DNA of 64,000 nucleotides from Pinibacter soli (GTDB taxonomy: Bacteria > Bacteroidota > Bacteroidia > Chitinophagales > Chitinophagaceae), in the NCBI RefSeq assembly GCF_029961145.1, contig NZ_JASBRG010000004.1, positions 1 to 64,000 on the forward strand. Direction: 5' to 3'. The notes under the pieces are model-generated. The model was not told the DNA's origin. It made no database searches and saw only the letters and a program-made list of their open reading frames with translations. Shown piece by piece: positions 33,068-40,867 of this stretch. Position 1 is the stretch's first letter, and each line of letters opens with the position of its first letter. A program made the position numbers and the translations under genes.

Positions 33068-33535
33068 ATGAACAGTAAAAATTTCAGCATCGCATTCGAT
33101 GTCGATCAATCTCCGCGCGAAGTTTTCAATGCTGTAACCAGCGTTACAAAATGGTGGATAGAAAAAATAAAGGGCGACTCTACAAAACTGAATGATGAGT
33201 TTTCCGTTCAGTTTTTTGTAGACGTTCATTATTCCAAACAAAAACTGATCGAGGTTATTCCTGACAAAAAAGTGGTTTGGCTGATAACTGACAGCAACCT
33301 TAGCTTTCTTCAAAACAAGCAGGAATGGACAAACACGCAGGTCGTTTTTGAAATTTCACAGCATGGTGATAAAACACACTTAGAGTTCACGCACGTTGGC
33401 CTCACTCCAACTATTGAATGCTATAAAGATTGCTCCAATGGATGGAACCAGTATATCTCAAGCCTTTACAAACTGATCACCACCGGAAAGGGCGAGCCTG
33501 AAAAAATGGTGGAGGAAACCCAGCAACAGGATTAG
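33068..33535 (+). CDS. SRPBCC (START/AHSA1-like) domain protein 1
   Basis: 155 residues from ATG 33068. A helix-grip fold domain: FSIAFDVDQSPREVFNAVTSVTKWW, KLIEVIPDKKVVWLITDSNLSFL, WTNTQVVFEISQHGDKTHLEFTHVGL, CSNGWNQYISSLYKLITTGKG. Related to AHSA1 (ATPase activator) domains but more often small-ligand binding in bacteria. Followed by a paralogue 56 nt downstream, so a tandem duplication. Confidence 0.88.
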   Translation: MNSKNFSIAFDVDQSPREVFNAVTSVTKWWIEKIKGDSTKLNDEFSVQFFVDVHYSKQKLIEVIPDKKVVWLITDSNLSFLQNKQEWTNTQVVFEISQHGDKTHLEFTHVGLTPTIECYKDCSNGWNQYISSLYKLITTGKGEPEKMVEETQQQD

Positions 33536-33591
33536 CTTTAAGACAACTTTCACCTAATCTCACAAACGTTTTAAACACATAAATAAACACC

Positions 33592-34056
33592 ATGACACCA
33601 AAAGATTTTACCACCACCATACTGGTGGACCAAGCGCCGAACAAAGTTTTCAATGCAGTGAACAATGTTCGCGGTTGGTGGTCAGAAAATATTAATGGCG
33701 GCACCGAAAAACAGAACGATGTTTTCGACTACCAATTCGAAGATGCACATATCGCCAAAATAAAGCTTGAAGAAGTAGTTCCCAACAAAAGAGTGGTTTG
33801 GCACATGCTAAAAAACTATTTCAAATTCACAAAAGATACAAGTGAATTAACGGATTCCAGGGTCATCTTTGATATCGCAGCAAAAGGCAATCAAACGCAG
33901 CTTACATTCACTCACGAGGGATTGATGCCTGCCTGCGAATGCTATGATATCTGCCAGAAAGCATGGACGCATTATGTACGGGAGAGTTTGCATGATCTCA
34001 TCACCGCAGGCAAAGGCGAACCTAATCCAAAAGAAGGCGCCTTGAATGCAGATTAG
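33592..34056 (+). CDS. SRPBCC domain protein 2
   Basis: 154 residues, clearly a paralogue of the previous gene: FTTTILVDQAPNKVFNAVNNVRGWW, EEVVPNKRVVWHML, LTDSRVIFDIAAKGNQTQLTFTHEGLMP, WTHYVRESLHDLITAGKGEP. Cytoplasmic, ligand unknown. Same strand as a VOC protein and a DinB protein downstream, forming a run of small-molecule-binding or stress-type proteins, though a repeat-filled gap separates them. Confidence 0.88.
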   Translation: MTPKDFTTTILVDQAPNKVFNAVNNVRGWWSENINGGTEKQNDVFDYQFEDAHIAKIKLEEVVPNKRVVWHMLKNYFKFTKDTSELTDSRVIFDIAAKGNQTQLTFTHEGLMPACECYDICQKAWTHYVRESLHDLITAGKGEPNPKEGALNAD

Positions 34057-34100
34057 TAATTGAATAACTGAATCTTCAAAACTGTTTTAGATTTCTTCCA

Positions 34101-34177
34101 CCACCAAGACACTAAGAACACTAAGTTTTACTAAGAGAATGCCTTAGTGAAACTTAGTGTTCTTAGTGCCTTAGTGT
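34101..34177. repeat. ACTAAG-family inverted repeat
   Basis: Left arm 34101-34135 (ACACTAAGAACACTAAG words) and right arm 34143-34177 (CTTAGTGTTCTTAGTGCC words) with a 7-nt loop can form a long hairpin. Same family as 2818-2909. Confidence 0.85.
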
Positions 34178-34251
34178 TAAATATTAGAGCGCATAAACTA
34201 TACACACTGTCGATTATTCAATCTACTTTTGGCGTCAATAAACAACACACA

Positions 34252-34674
34252 ATGACAAACAAAATGTATCCATGTCTTTGGTTCGACGGCAAGGCATCTG
34301 AAGCGGCAAACTATTATTGCTCAATTTTCAAAGACTCCAAAATCATTTCTGAAAATACTTTTGTGAGTATGTTTGAGTTGAACGGCAATAAATTCATGGC
34401 AATTAATGGAGGTCCGCAATACAAATTCACTCCGGCTACTTCATTTGTAATCGAATGCGACACCCAGGAAGAAATAGATTACTACTGGGAAAGTCTGGGC
34501 AAGGAAGGAAGATATGACCGGTGCGGCTGGCTGGATGATAAATATGGAGTATCGTGGCAAATTGTGCCAACTGTGTTACACAAACTAATGGCCGATCCTG
34601 AAAAATCTCCGCGGGTTGTTGAGGCGTTTATGAAAATGTCAAAATTTGATATCGCTACATTGTTGAATGCTTAA
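34252..34674 (+). CDS. VOC superfamily protein, PhnB-like
   Basis: 140 residues from ATG 34252; the frame upstream to 34147 runs through the repeat. Compact glyoxalase/PhnB-like (3-demethylubiquinone-methyltransferase-like) domain: MYPCLWFDGKASEAANYYCSIFKDSKI, ELNGNKFMAINGGPQYKFTPATSFVIECD, DRCGWLDDKYGVSWQIVP. Metal-binding residues are not complete, usual for PhnB-type members. Function unknown. Confidence 0.9.
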   Translation: MTNKMYPCLWFDGKASEAANYYCSIFKDSKIISENTFVSMFELNGNKFMAINGGPQYKFTPATSFVIECDTQEEIDYYWESLGKEGRYDRCGWLDDKYGVSWQIVPTVLHKLMADPEKSPRVVEAFMKMSKFDIATLLNA

Positions 34675-34852
34675 ACTGTAGAGACGTATTGAATACGTCT
34701 CCTATAAACGCGTGCGAAATGTGAAGGAGATGCGTTCAACTCGTCTCTACTGATTTTTAAATACATAATCTTTTCAATTTTCAACGAACTATCGTTAACA
34801 AAAAAGCCTTTTTATTTCTCTCACCCTTTTTCTATTTTGTAAGAAAAAAGCT

Positions 34853-35365
34853 ATGAGCAAGATAAGAACAGACGGCTTTTTGCAGGAACTCAACAGTGAG
34901 TACAAAGCGACACGTGCATGCCTTGAAAGAATTCCTGAATCCTTGTTCGAATTCAAACCACATCCTAAATCAATGCAGCTGGGATACCTTGCATTGCTGG
35001 TTGCAGAAATTCCTTTATGGATCAAACATATGATCGTGGACAGCGAAATAGATTTCGCAACTTTCAAACATGAATCTCCCAAAACGACAGATGAAGTAGT
35101 AAATTTTTTCGAAAGAAATATGGAAGCGGCAAGAAACGCTTTGCAGGGCACGAATGATGAAGCGCTGTCCTCAACTAATTTTTCATTAAAAGCAAATGGA
35201 AACGTGTTGTACACAGCGCCGAAAATCGTAGACATTAGTACCACGCTTAACCATTGGGTGCATCACCGCGGGCAACTCACTGTATATATGCGTTTGAACG
35301 ATATTGCTGTACCTTCGATCTATGGCCCATCGGCAGATGAGCAGACATTTGCACCACCGAAATAA
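34853..35365 (+). CDS. DinB family protein
   Basis: 170 residues, cytoplasmic. DinB_2 helical bundle: ELNSEYKATRACLERIPESLFEFKPHPKSMQLGYLALLVAEIPLWI and the C-terminal HWVHHRGQLTVYMRLND (HxxxH ligand pair in a metal-binding helix). An early His of the usual triad is not obvious. Family members act as thiol S-transferases or hydrolases. Closed by a strong terminator. Confidence 0.88.
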   Translation: MSKIRTDGFLQELNSEYKATRACLERIPESLFEFKPHPKSMQLGYLALLVAEIPLWIKHMIVDSEIDFATFKHESPKTTDEVVNFFERNMEAARNALQGTNDEALSSTNFSLKANGNVLYTAPKIVDISTTLNHWVHHRGQLTVYMRLNDIAVPSIYGPSADEQTFAPPK

Positions 35366-35527
35366 ACGAAAGTTGTAAGTTGGTGACATCAGGTACCACT
35401 TCCAGAGAATTTAAGCTGAACCACCCTTTCGTTTATCTTATCGTAGAAAAACAAACAGGCAGTATATTGTTTTCCGGCGCGGTTAATGATCCTTCAAAAC
35501 ATTGATAAATCTGTTTTTATAAAAACT

Positions 35528-35560
35528 CAAAGGCACAGTTTTCGAGCTGTGCCTTTGTTT
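35528..35560. terminator. Strong bidirectional terminator
   Basis: Perfect 11-bp stem CAAAGGCACAG (35528-35538) with CTGTGCCTTTG (35547-35557), loop TTTTCGAG, followed by TTTT on the plus strand. It terminates the DinB gene; on the minus strand it is followed by AGTTTTT, so it may work both ways. Confidence 0.85.
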
Positions 35561-35578
35561 TAAAAGAAGAAGTATGAT

Positions 35579-35612
35579 TTTGATCATAAAAATCACGGCT
35601 TTATTATTTTTG
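35579..35612 (+). promoter_or_regulatory. Promoter of the HPP gene
   Basis: TATTTTTG (35605-35612) matches the -7 box; TTTG (35579-35582) is 22 nt upstream, slightly long. Leader would be about 10 nt. Confidence 0.45.
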
Positions 35613-35628
35613 TGCCCCACTAGCAACA

Positions 35629-36210
35629 ATGAAGAAGAAATTAAAAAAACATTACAGGCTCGCAAGATTTATTGTTTACAAAGAGACCCTGGTTGATTAC
35701 AAAGAACATTTATGGACCTTTCTGGGCTCATTTACTGCAATCGGATTGATTGGATTGATCCACAGCAAATACTTCACACTTAACGATAATGTCTTTCTGA
35801 TAGGATCGTTTGGCGCTTCCGCAGTATTGATCTATGGCATCATCAACAGCCCGTTTTCACAGCCGCGAAATTTAATCGGAGGGCACTTGGTTTCAGCACT
35901 GGTAGGCGTTACTTTTCATAAATTACTTCCGGATTCTCTTTGGTTGTCGGCAGGGTTGTCGGTTTCTTTTGCGATCATTTTAATGCAGATCACTAAAACG
36001 CTTCATCCGCCGGGAGGCGCGACGGCCCTTATTGCCAACATTGGTTCTGATAAAATTCACAGCCTCGGTTATTTGTATGTGTTAAGTCCGGTTCTAACAG
36101 GCGTATTGATCCTGTTTGCTGTGGCGATGATTTTTAATAATCTAACCAGCCACAGGAAATATCCCAAAAATAAACATTGGTATAAGTTGTGGGAAAGAAA
36201 ATACAGGTGA
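35629..36210 (+). CDS. HPP family integral membrane protein
   Basis: 193 residues, four to five membrane helices. The family signature HPPGGATALIANIG is present, with the preceding LGSFGASAVLIYGIINSPFSQPRNLIGGHLVSALVG typical of the HPP family. Plant and cyanobacterial HPP relatives have been linked to nitrite transport, so an anion transporter is possible but not shown. N-terminal segment is basic. Confidence 0.88.
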   Translation: MKKKLKKHYRLARFIVYKETLVDYKEHLWTFLGSFTAIGLIGLIHSKYFTLNDNVFLIGSFGASAVLIYGIINSPFSQPRNLIGGHLVSALVGVTFHKLLPDSLWLSAGLSVSFAIILMQITKTLHPPGGATALIANIGSDKIHSLGYLYVLSPVLTGVLILFAVAMIFNNLTSHRKYPKNKHWYKLWERKYR

Positions 36211-36315
36211 GCGATTGAATAACCGAATGATTGAATCATTGGATAATTGAAACGGAAAAAGCTTGATGCACATAAACCTTCAGTTATTCAGTTATTCAAT
36301 TATTCAATTATTCTC
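36211..36315. repeat. TTGAATAACCGAAT-type inverted pair between convergent genes
   Basis: Left arm 36211-36250 (ATTGAATAACCGAATGATTG words) and right arm 36279-36315 (CAGTTATTCAGTTATTCAAT words) face each other between the ends of the HPP gene and the next minus-strand gene. Confidence 0.75.
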
Positions 36316-36316
36316 T

Positions 36317-36868
36317 CTAGTTTATATCGCTCAGGTACTCATCCACATTTCCCCAACGGCCTGAACCATTTTCCTTTTGATAGATCAGTTCATTTACCGT
36401 ATCTGCAATCCGCTGCATTCCCGCAGGAGATATACCGGTTAAAAAGTATACCGTTTCTCCGTTAACAAGTCTGAATATAATCGGATTTCGGCCTTTAGTG
36501 GTCACACGATTCATGGGCAAAAGCAGTGTCATAACAACCGCTCCTGCGATTTCACCGGTGGTAGATTCCTTTGGAACGCTTAACGTAGCGAAGCTCATAT
36601 CGTCGATATAATAAACCCGCTCTCGTATTTTGAGCAAAGAAGCTAACGAGTTCTTTTTTTGCACCACCTTATTTTCATACACTATTATTTCATCGCTGCC
36701 AATGAGAATTAATGGCAGAAAACACAAAAAAACAATCACCCAAAAAGCCGCCGGATTTTCCCCGTAGTGCAAAAACGAAAGAATCATAACACCTATCAAT
36801 ACAGCTCTGTATAGGATACTTAAAAAATAATCAACCATCGAAAATTCTCTGAGAATCTTTTTGCCCAT
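36317..36868 (-). CDS. Membrane protein with PH-like domain, unknown
   Basis: About 183 residues from ATG 36868; a GTG at 36904 or an ATG at 36838 are also possible. Two membrane helices (about 20-38 and 43-62: LSILYRAVLIGVMILSFL and AAFWVIVFLCFLPLILIG) are followed by a soluble beta-rich domain (DEIIVYENKVVQKKNSLASLLKIRERVYYIDDMS...IIFRLVNGETVYFLTGI) resembling bacterial PH/YdbT-like domains. Not assigned firmly. Confidence 0.7.
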   Translation of the reverse strand: MGKKILREFSMVDYFLSILYRAVLIGVMILSFLHYGENPAAFWVIVFLCFLPLILIGSDEIIVYENKVVQKKNSLASLLKIRERVYYIDDMSFATLSVPKESTTGEIAGAVVMTLLLPMNRVTTKGRNPIIFRLVNGETVYFLTGISPAGMQRIADTVNELIYQKENGSGRWGNVDEYLSDIN

Positions 36869-36985
36869 GCCGTCAAATAATATTTGCAAAGATATTCCCG
36901 ACACACTGATTAAATAATAAGAGAAAACTCTTAAAGGACTTCAACCTGATAATATGTTTCTCCGCATCTTTGTAAAAATGCATGT

Positions 36986-37750
36986 ATGCTTCCTATTCTA
37001 TTGTTGTTTTTTAAAATTGGATTATGGCAAGCCAGTTCATGGCAAGTGCCACACAATGTTCAAAAACTGATGAGCGCATATCCTGACTTTGTGAGAGGCT
37101 ATGAAAACAATTACATCATTTTTAACGATAACTCTAAAATGTTGTATGATGACGGCATTGCAAACAAATCGTATGTTCAACTATTGAACAATCCTGATAT
37201 AGAGGATCAATTCAAATATGAATATAAAAAGGGCAACATCCCTTCTGCTATCACAAAGAATAACGATCCTGGCCGGATGAGAAATGAAGCCTTTTTCAAA
37301 AAAATGTATGGAAGCACTGAAGCAGAAGTGAAAAAGAATCTTGTCGAAATGGTTTGGTGCCCAAAACTTGTGCATCAAAAAATAAAAGTGACAAAAATTA
37401 ATGGAATCGATAAACAATTGCATCTCATTTCTGCAGAGCTGGATGAACACCCGGAGTTAAAAGAGTACGTAACGAATATCGGTGGCACTTTTAACTGGCG
37501 AAAGATCAATGGTTCGGAGCGTTTGAGCATGCATAGTTTTGGTATGACGGTGGATATTAATACCAAATTTTCCGACTACTGGCAGTGGGCATGCAAATGC
37601 ACAAACGAAGACGCAAACCTTGGGTACAAAAATAGGATCCCGCAATTAATCATTGATATTTTTGAGCGACACGGTTTCATCTGGGGCGGCAAATGGTATC
37701 ATTATGACACGATGCATTTTGAATACAGGCCGGAGTTAATTGAAAATTGA
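36986..37750 (+). CDS. M15 family D-Ala-D-Ala carboxypeptidase-like protein
   Basis: 254 residues. Signal-like start (LPILLLFFKIGLWQASSW). C-terminal VanY/M15 metal site: SMHSFGMTVDINTKF (HxxxxxxD) and WYHYDTMHFEYRPEL (terminal HFE). Residues 40-110 are specific to this subgroup (peptidase M15C-like). Acts on peptidoglycan stem peptides in the periplasm. The next gene begins 31 nt downstream, and both look envelope-related. Confidence 0.88.
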   Translation: MLPILLLFFKIGLWQASSWQVPHNVQKLMSAYPDFVRGYENNYIIFNDNSKMLYDDGIANKSYVQLLNNPDIEDQFKYEYKKGNIPSAITKNNDPGRMRNEAFFKKMYGSTEAEVKKNLVEMVWCPKLVHQKIKVTKINGIDKQLHLISAELDEHPELKEYVTNIGGTFNWRKINGSERLSMHSFGMTVDINTKFSDYWQWACKCTNEDANLGYKNRIPQLIIDIFERHGFIWGGKWYHYDTMHFEYRPELIEN

Positions 37751-37781
37751 AAGTTGAAAATTGAAAATGATAAAGCCCTTT

Positions 37782-38366
37782 ATGAAAAAGTTATTACTTG
37801 TTTTTTGTTCACTCGCGATTATAAGCGCTGCTTATGCTCAAAACGATTTTGAGACAAAGCTATCAAATGCCGCAATTGCACTCACAAAAAATAGTGTTAC
37901 TTACGACCCCACTTATTATAAAATTCCTTACCCGAATGGTGATGTACCTGCAAGTAAAGGAGTTTGCACAGATGTTGTGATACGTGCTTATCGCATGCTG
38001 GGCATTGATTTGCAAAAACTGATCCACGAGGACATGACAAAAAACTTTTCCAAATACCCACAAAAATGGGGAAGAAAAACTCCCGACAGCAATATCGATC
38101 ATCGCCGTGTACCCAATCAAATGACCTTCTTTTCCCGTTTTGGCGAAACCAAAACGACAACAACCAATCCCGTTGAATACACGCCCGGAGATGTCGTTAC
38201 ATGGGATCTGGGGAATGGCTTAACACATATCGGAATTGTGATCGATCGCAAATCGACGGACAATAAACGCTATCTCATTGTACATAATATTGGTAACGGA
38301 CAAGAAATTTCTGACTGTTTATTTTCCTTTAAAATTATCGGACACTATCATTATACAGGAAAGTAA
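37782..38366 (+). CDS. DUF1287 family secreted protein
   Basis: 194 residues from ATG 37782 with signal peptide MKKLLLVFCSLAIISAAYAQ; an ATG at 37767 is possible but lies at the end of a TTGAAAATTGAAAG-type repeat. DUF1287 (YiiJ-type, NlpC/P60-like fold) landmarks: SKGVCTDVVIRAYRMLGIDLQKLIHEDM (putative catalytic Cys), TPGDVVTWDLGNGLTHIGIVID (His), VHNIGNGQ. Likely a periplasmic cysteine hydrolase acting on cell wall; the substrate is not known. Confidence 0.9.
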   Translation: MKKLLLVFCSLAIISAAYAQNDFETKLSNAAIALTKNSVTYDPTYYKIPYPNGDVPASKGVCTDVVIRAYRMLGIDLQKLIHEDMTKNFSKYPQKWGRKTPDSNIDHRRVPNQMTFFSRFGETKTTTTNPVEYTPGDVVTWDLGNGLTHIGIVIDRKSTDNKRYLIVHNIGNGQEISDCLFSFKIIGHYHYTGK

Positions 38367-38444
38367 AATGATCCAAGAGAGGAGCAAAGTCAACAGTCAT
38401 GAAGTTATGGGCATCACCCTCTCTGCTCCTCCACCATGAATCTG

Positions 38445-40466
38445 TTATGGCTTAATAAATGTTTTCACCTTGTGCGGGAAATGCAATCCGTCTATTGTTA
38501 GTAAATATGTTCCTGCAGAAAATTTATTGGTATCAATTGAAATCCTGTTCTCTCCTTTCTGCAATAGATAATTTTGCTTTTCCACAACAGCGCCTGACAT
38601 AGAATAAATTGCAAGCTGAATGTTTCCGCTTTGCGGAGCCTGGAGCCTTGTCGTTATACTATTTGGGGACGAACACACAACAACCGTTGCAGCATCGATT
38701 TCATCGGCCACAACCATAGTTTTGTCTATAGTCACTTTACTATCGCTCTCAATTGCTTTTATTCTAAAATATTTAAGTCGCGAATCGTATTGAACCCGGC
38801 AACTGTAGACATACACATTTGGTAAGCACGCGATATCCTGCACTTTCGTAAAACTTATACCATCAGCAGAACCTTCGATCTCAAACCGCTCAGGCACTTC
38901 ATCTTCACTTACCCTCCACGATATGGCAATGCGGTCGTCTTCATGTTGTATACTTCTGCTGATAATTTTCACCGGTAAAGAAGTTATAACATTAAGCGTT
39001 CCAAAAGTCAGGACTTTAGGTTCAGATGTAAGACTAATGGGATCACTCATAAACAATCCATTTACAGAAACACCGGGCTGCGTGCTCTTGCTCACCCACT
39101 GGCCGTTCTCAAATGCTGCCATTAAAATGTCTTTATTTTCCGCATCCGGAATTTGATTATCGTAACGAAACTTTACACCTGCATTTGTGGCGCCATTTCC
39201 TGCAATTGTCCAGTAACCGGTTGTTGCAAGCAACCTGACTGGCGCTAATTTTTCGGCACCTACATTTGCGGTTGCGTTATTTTTATAGGAAACTGTTATA
39301 TCTCCTGTTGCGCCAATTACTTTTACCGGTTGTCCACTATTTTCGCCAACAGGAAAAACGAAATCTTCAGCAGACAAACCTTCTTTCTTTATCGAACCAT
39401 TGACATAGTTTTTTAAGCTGTCGCTAACGTTAATATAGCCAGTGTTTTCAATGCTAAGCAGACTTTCATTGGTTGCTGTAATAATTCCTTTTAAAATATT
39501 TAGTTCAAACGGCAATCTCAGAGGAGCGTCAAGAAAAATGCCGTTATCATTATTTACCTTCATTGCGATGGCATTTTGTATTTCCCCCATCATCGAAAGA
39601 TGTTGCGCATTTGCCCCGCAAAGCTCCAATGTGGCCACGCCGGAACTTTGGGTGATAACCGCTCCGGCGTTCTGCGTCACATCGCCTTTTATTTTCACGC
39701 TATTGTAATTTGCTTTAGTAGCGAGATTAAACGTTCCTCCCTCCTGCACAAGATCGCCTTCGACCACCATATCTTTTGTAAAATTTATACTGTAGGAAAC
39801 ATTTCGGGAAAGTATCAAGTCGCCCCGAACTGTAACAACACTACTGGAAGTTGCTGAATAGGTTCGAGCCTTCCCCGCATCGTTTGCAGAAAGTAACAAT
39901 GTACCAAACGTTCTGCCGGCCACAGAAAGCGTATATCCGGCCGTGCCGGGTACATCGAAAACAAAAACACCTTTCTCTGTTCCGGGTGCGCGGGAAAGCA
40001 TCTTTACAATATTGGCATTGGAACGCTTGGTATTGTGAATATAAGTGCCCCTGTTATTGATCCGCAATGAATCGCTGATCACAAGCCCATAACCGCTTGT
40101 GGCGCCACTGGAATTTTTTAAAACACCTCCTTCATTTATGGTCAACCCATATCCTTGTCCGACAACCTCAAATGCGGTGGCCAAAATATTCTCATTTGGC
40201 AAATCAAGTTCGATCTTATTTCCTGTAGCAGGGTTTATCGTTAGGTATTTAACACTGGCAAAAGAAGATGGTAACATAACAATATAGCTTCCTGCAAGAT
40301 TTGTGTTGTCTAAAACAACAGAATCTGCATCTGTTGGAAGTTGCTGATCGCTCCAGTTCAGCTGGTTGCTCCAGAGACCATCATTCCCCAGCCCTGTCCA
40401 TTTTTTTTGTGCGAAAATATTCAGGCATGTCAATAGAAGGACATTGAAAAGAATTGTCTTTTTCAT
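38445..40466 (-). CDS. Secreted surface protein with T9SS type A sorting domain
   Basis: 673 residues. Signal peptide MKKTILFNVLLLTCLNIFAQ, then a beta-helix/beta-sandwich-rich body with repeated strand patterns (GGVLKNSSGATSGYGLVISD, GDLILSRNVSYSINF), a Gly/Val-rich region, an Ig-like stretch (about 505-580), and a C-terminal Por_Secre_tail (NIQLAIYSMSGAVVEKQNYLLQKGENRISIDTNKFSAGTYLLTI, ending KVKTFIKP). That tail routes the protein across the outer membrane by the type IX system and is cut off on anchoring to the surface. Its body may bind polysaccharide or host surfaces; ligand not identifiable. No T9SS machinery gene is in the window. Confidence 0.9.
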   Translation of the reverse strand: MKKTILFNVLLLTCLNIFAQKKWTGLGNDGLWSNQLNWSDQQLPTDADSVVLDNTNLAGSYIVMLPSSFASVKYLTINPATGNKIELDLPNENILATAFEVVGQGYGLTINEGGVLKNSSGATSGYGLVISDSLRINNRGTYIHNTKRSNANIVKMLSRAPGTEKGVFVFDVPGTAGYTLSVAGRTFGTLLLSANDAGKARTYSATSSSVVTVRGDLILSRNVSYSINFTKDMVVEGDLVQEGGTFNLATKANYNSVKIKGDVTQNAGAVITQSSGVATLELCGANAQHLSMMGEIQNAIAMKVNNDNGIFLDAPLRLPFELNILKGIITATNESLLSIENTGYINVSDSLKNYVNGSIKKEGLSAEDFVFPVGENSGQPVKVIGATGDITVSYKNNATANVGAEKLAPVRLLATTGYWTIAGNGATNAGVKFRYDNQIPDAENKDILMAAFENGQWVSKSTQPGVSVNGLFMSDPISLTSEPKVLTFGTLNVITSLPVKIISRSIQHEDDRIAISWRVSEDEVPERFEIEGSADGISFTKVQDIACLPNVYVYSCRVQYDSRLKYFRIKAIESDSKVTIDKTMVVADEIDAATVVVCSSPNSITTRLQAPQSGNIQLAIYSMSGAVVEKQNYLLQKGENRISIDTNKFSAGTYLLTIDGLHFPHKVKTFIKP

Positions 40467-40867
40467 ATTTAAGATTTCGTTAGTAAAAAAGCAGGAAGTA
40501 AGTGGGCAAATAGAAGGAAGTCTAAAAATCGATTAGCTAACGGACATATATATACGATACGAATGTATACACGTCGCACCAAAAATTGATAAAAAGAAGA
40601 GAATAATTTACAAGTTTTTTTCTTGTTCTTTATATTGACAATTAGCAGCAAAATATTTTCAAAAAAGCAATTATTATTTGAGACGGCTTCAAGAAAACAA
40701 ACACGCAATTACCTGAAGAAAAAGTCTAACCCGATATGCAAAGCTCAGATGGTAATAGCCTGTATGGATCAGTTTAACCTGTATTATCAGTGTACGGGGC
40801 ACAACAAAAAAGCTATTACCTGATCCATCGATCAACGGTAATAGCTAACCAGATAGTGACAATTATT
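40467..40867. other. AT-rich gap with two copies of a TGGTAATAGC word
   Basis: 401 nt without a gene. The right half carries TGGTAATAGCC at about 40750-40760 and the terminator built from the same word at 40811-40846. ACAAGTTTTTTTCTTGT (about 40611-40627) is a small palindrome upstream of the T9SS gene. Confidence 0.5.
40811..40846 (-). terminator. Strong terminator of the polysaccharide locus
   Basis: AGCTATTACC (40811-40820) pairs with GGTAATAGCT (40837-40846), with an inner TGATC/GATCA stem. On the minus strand it is followed by TTTTTTGTTG. It closes the transcript of the large GH13 gene and so probably the end of the locus. Confidence 0.9.
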
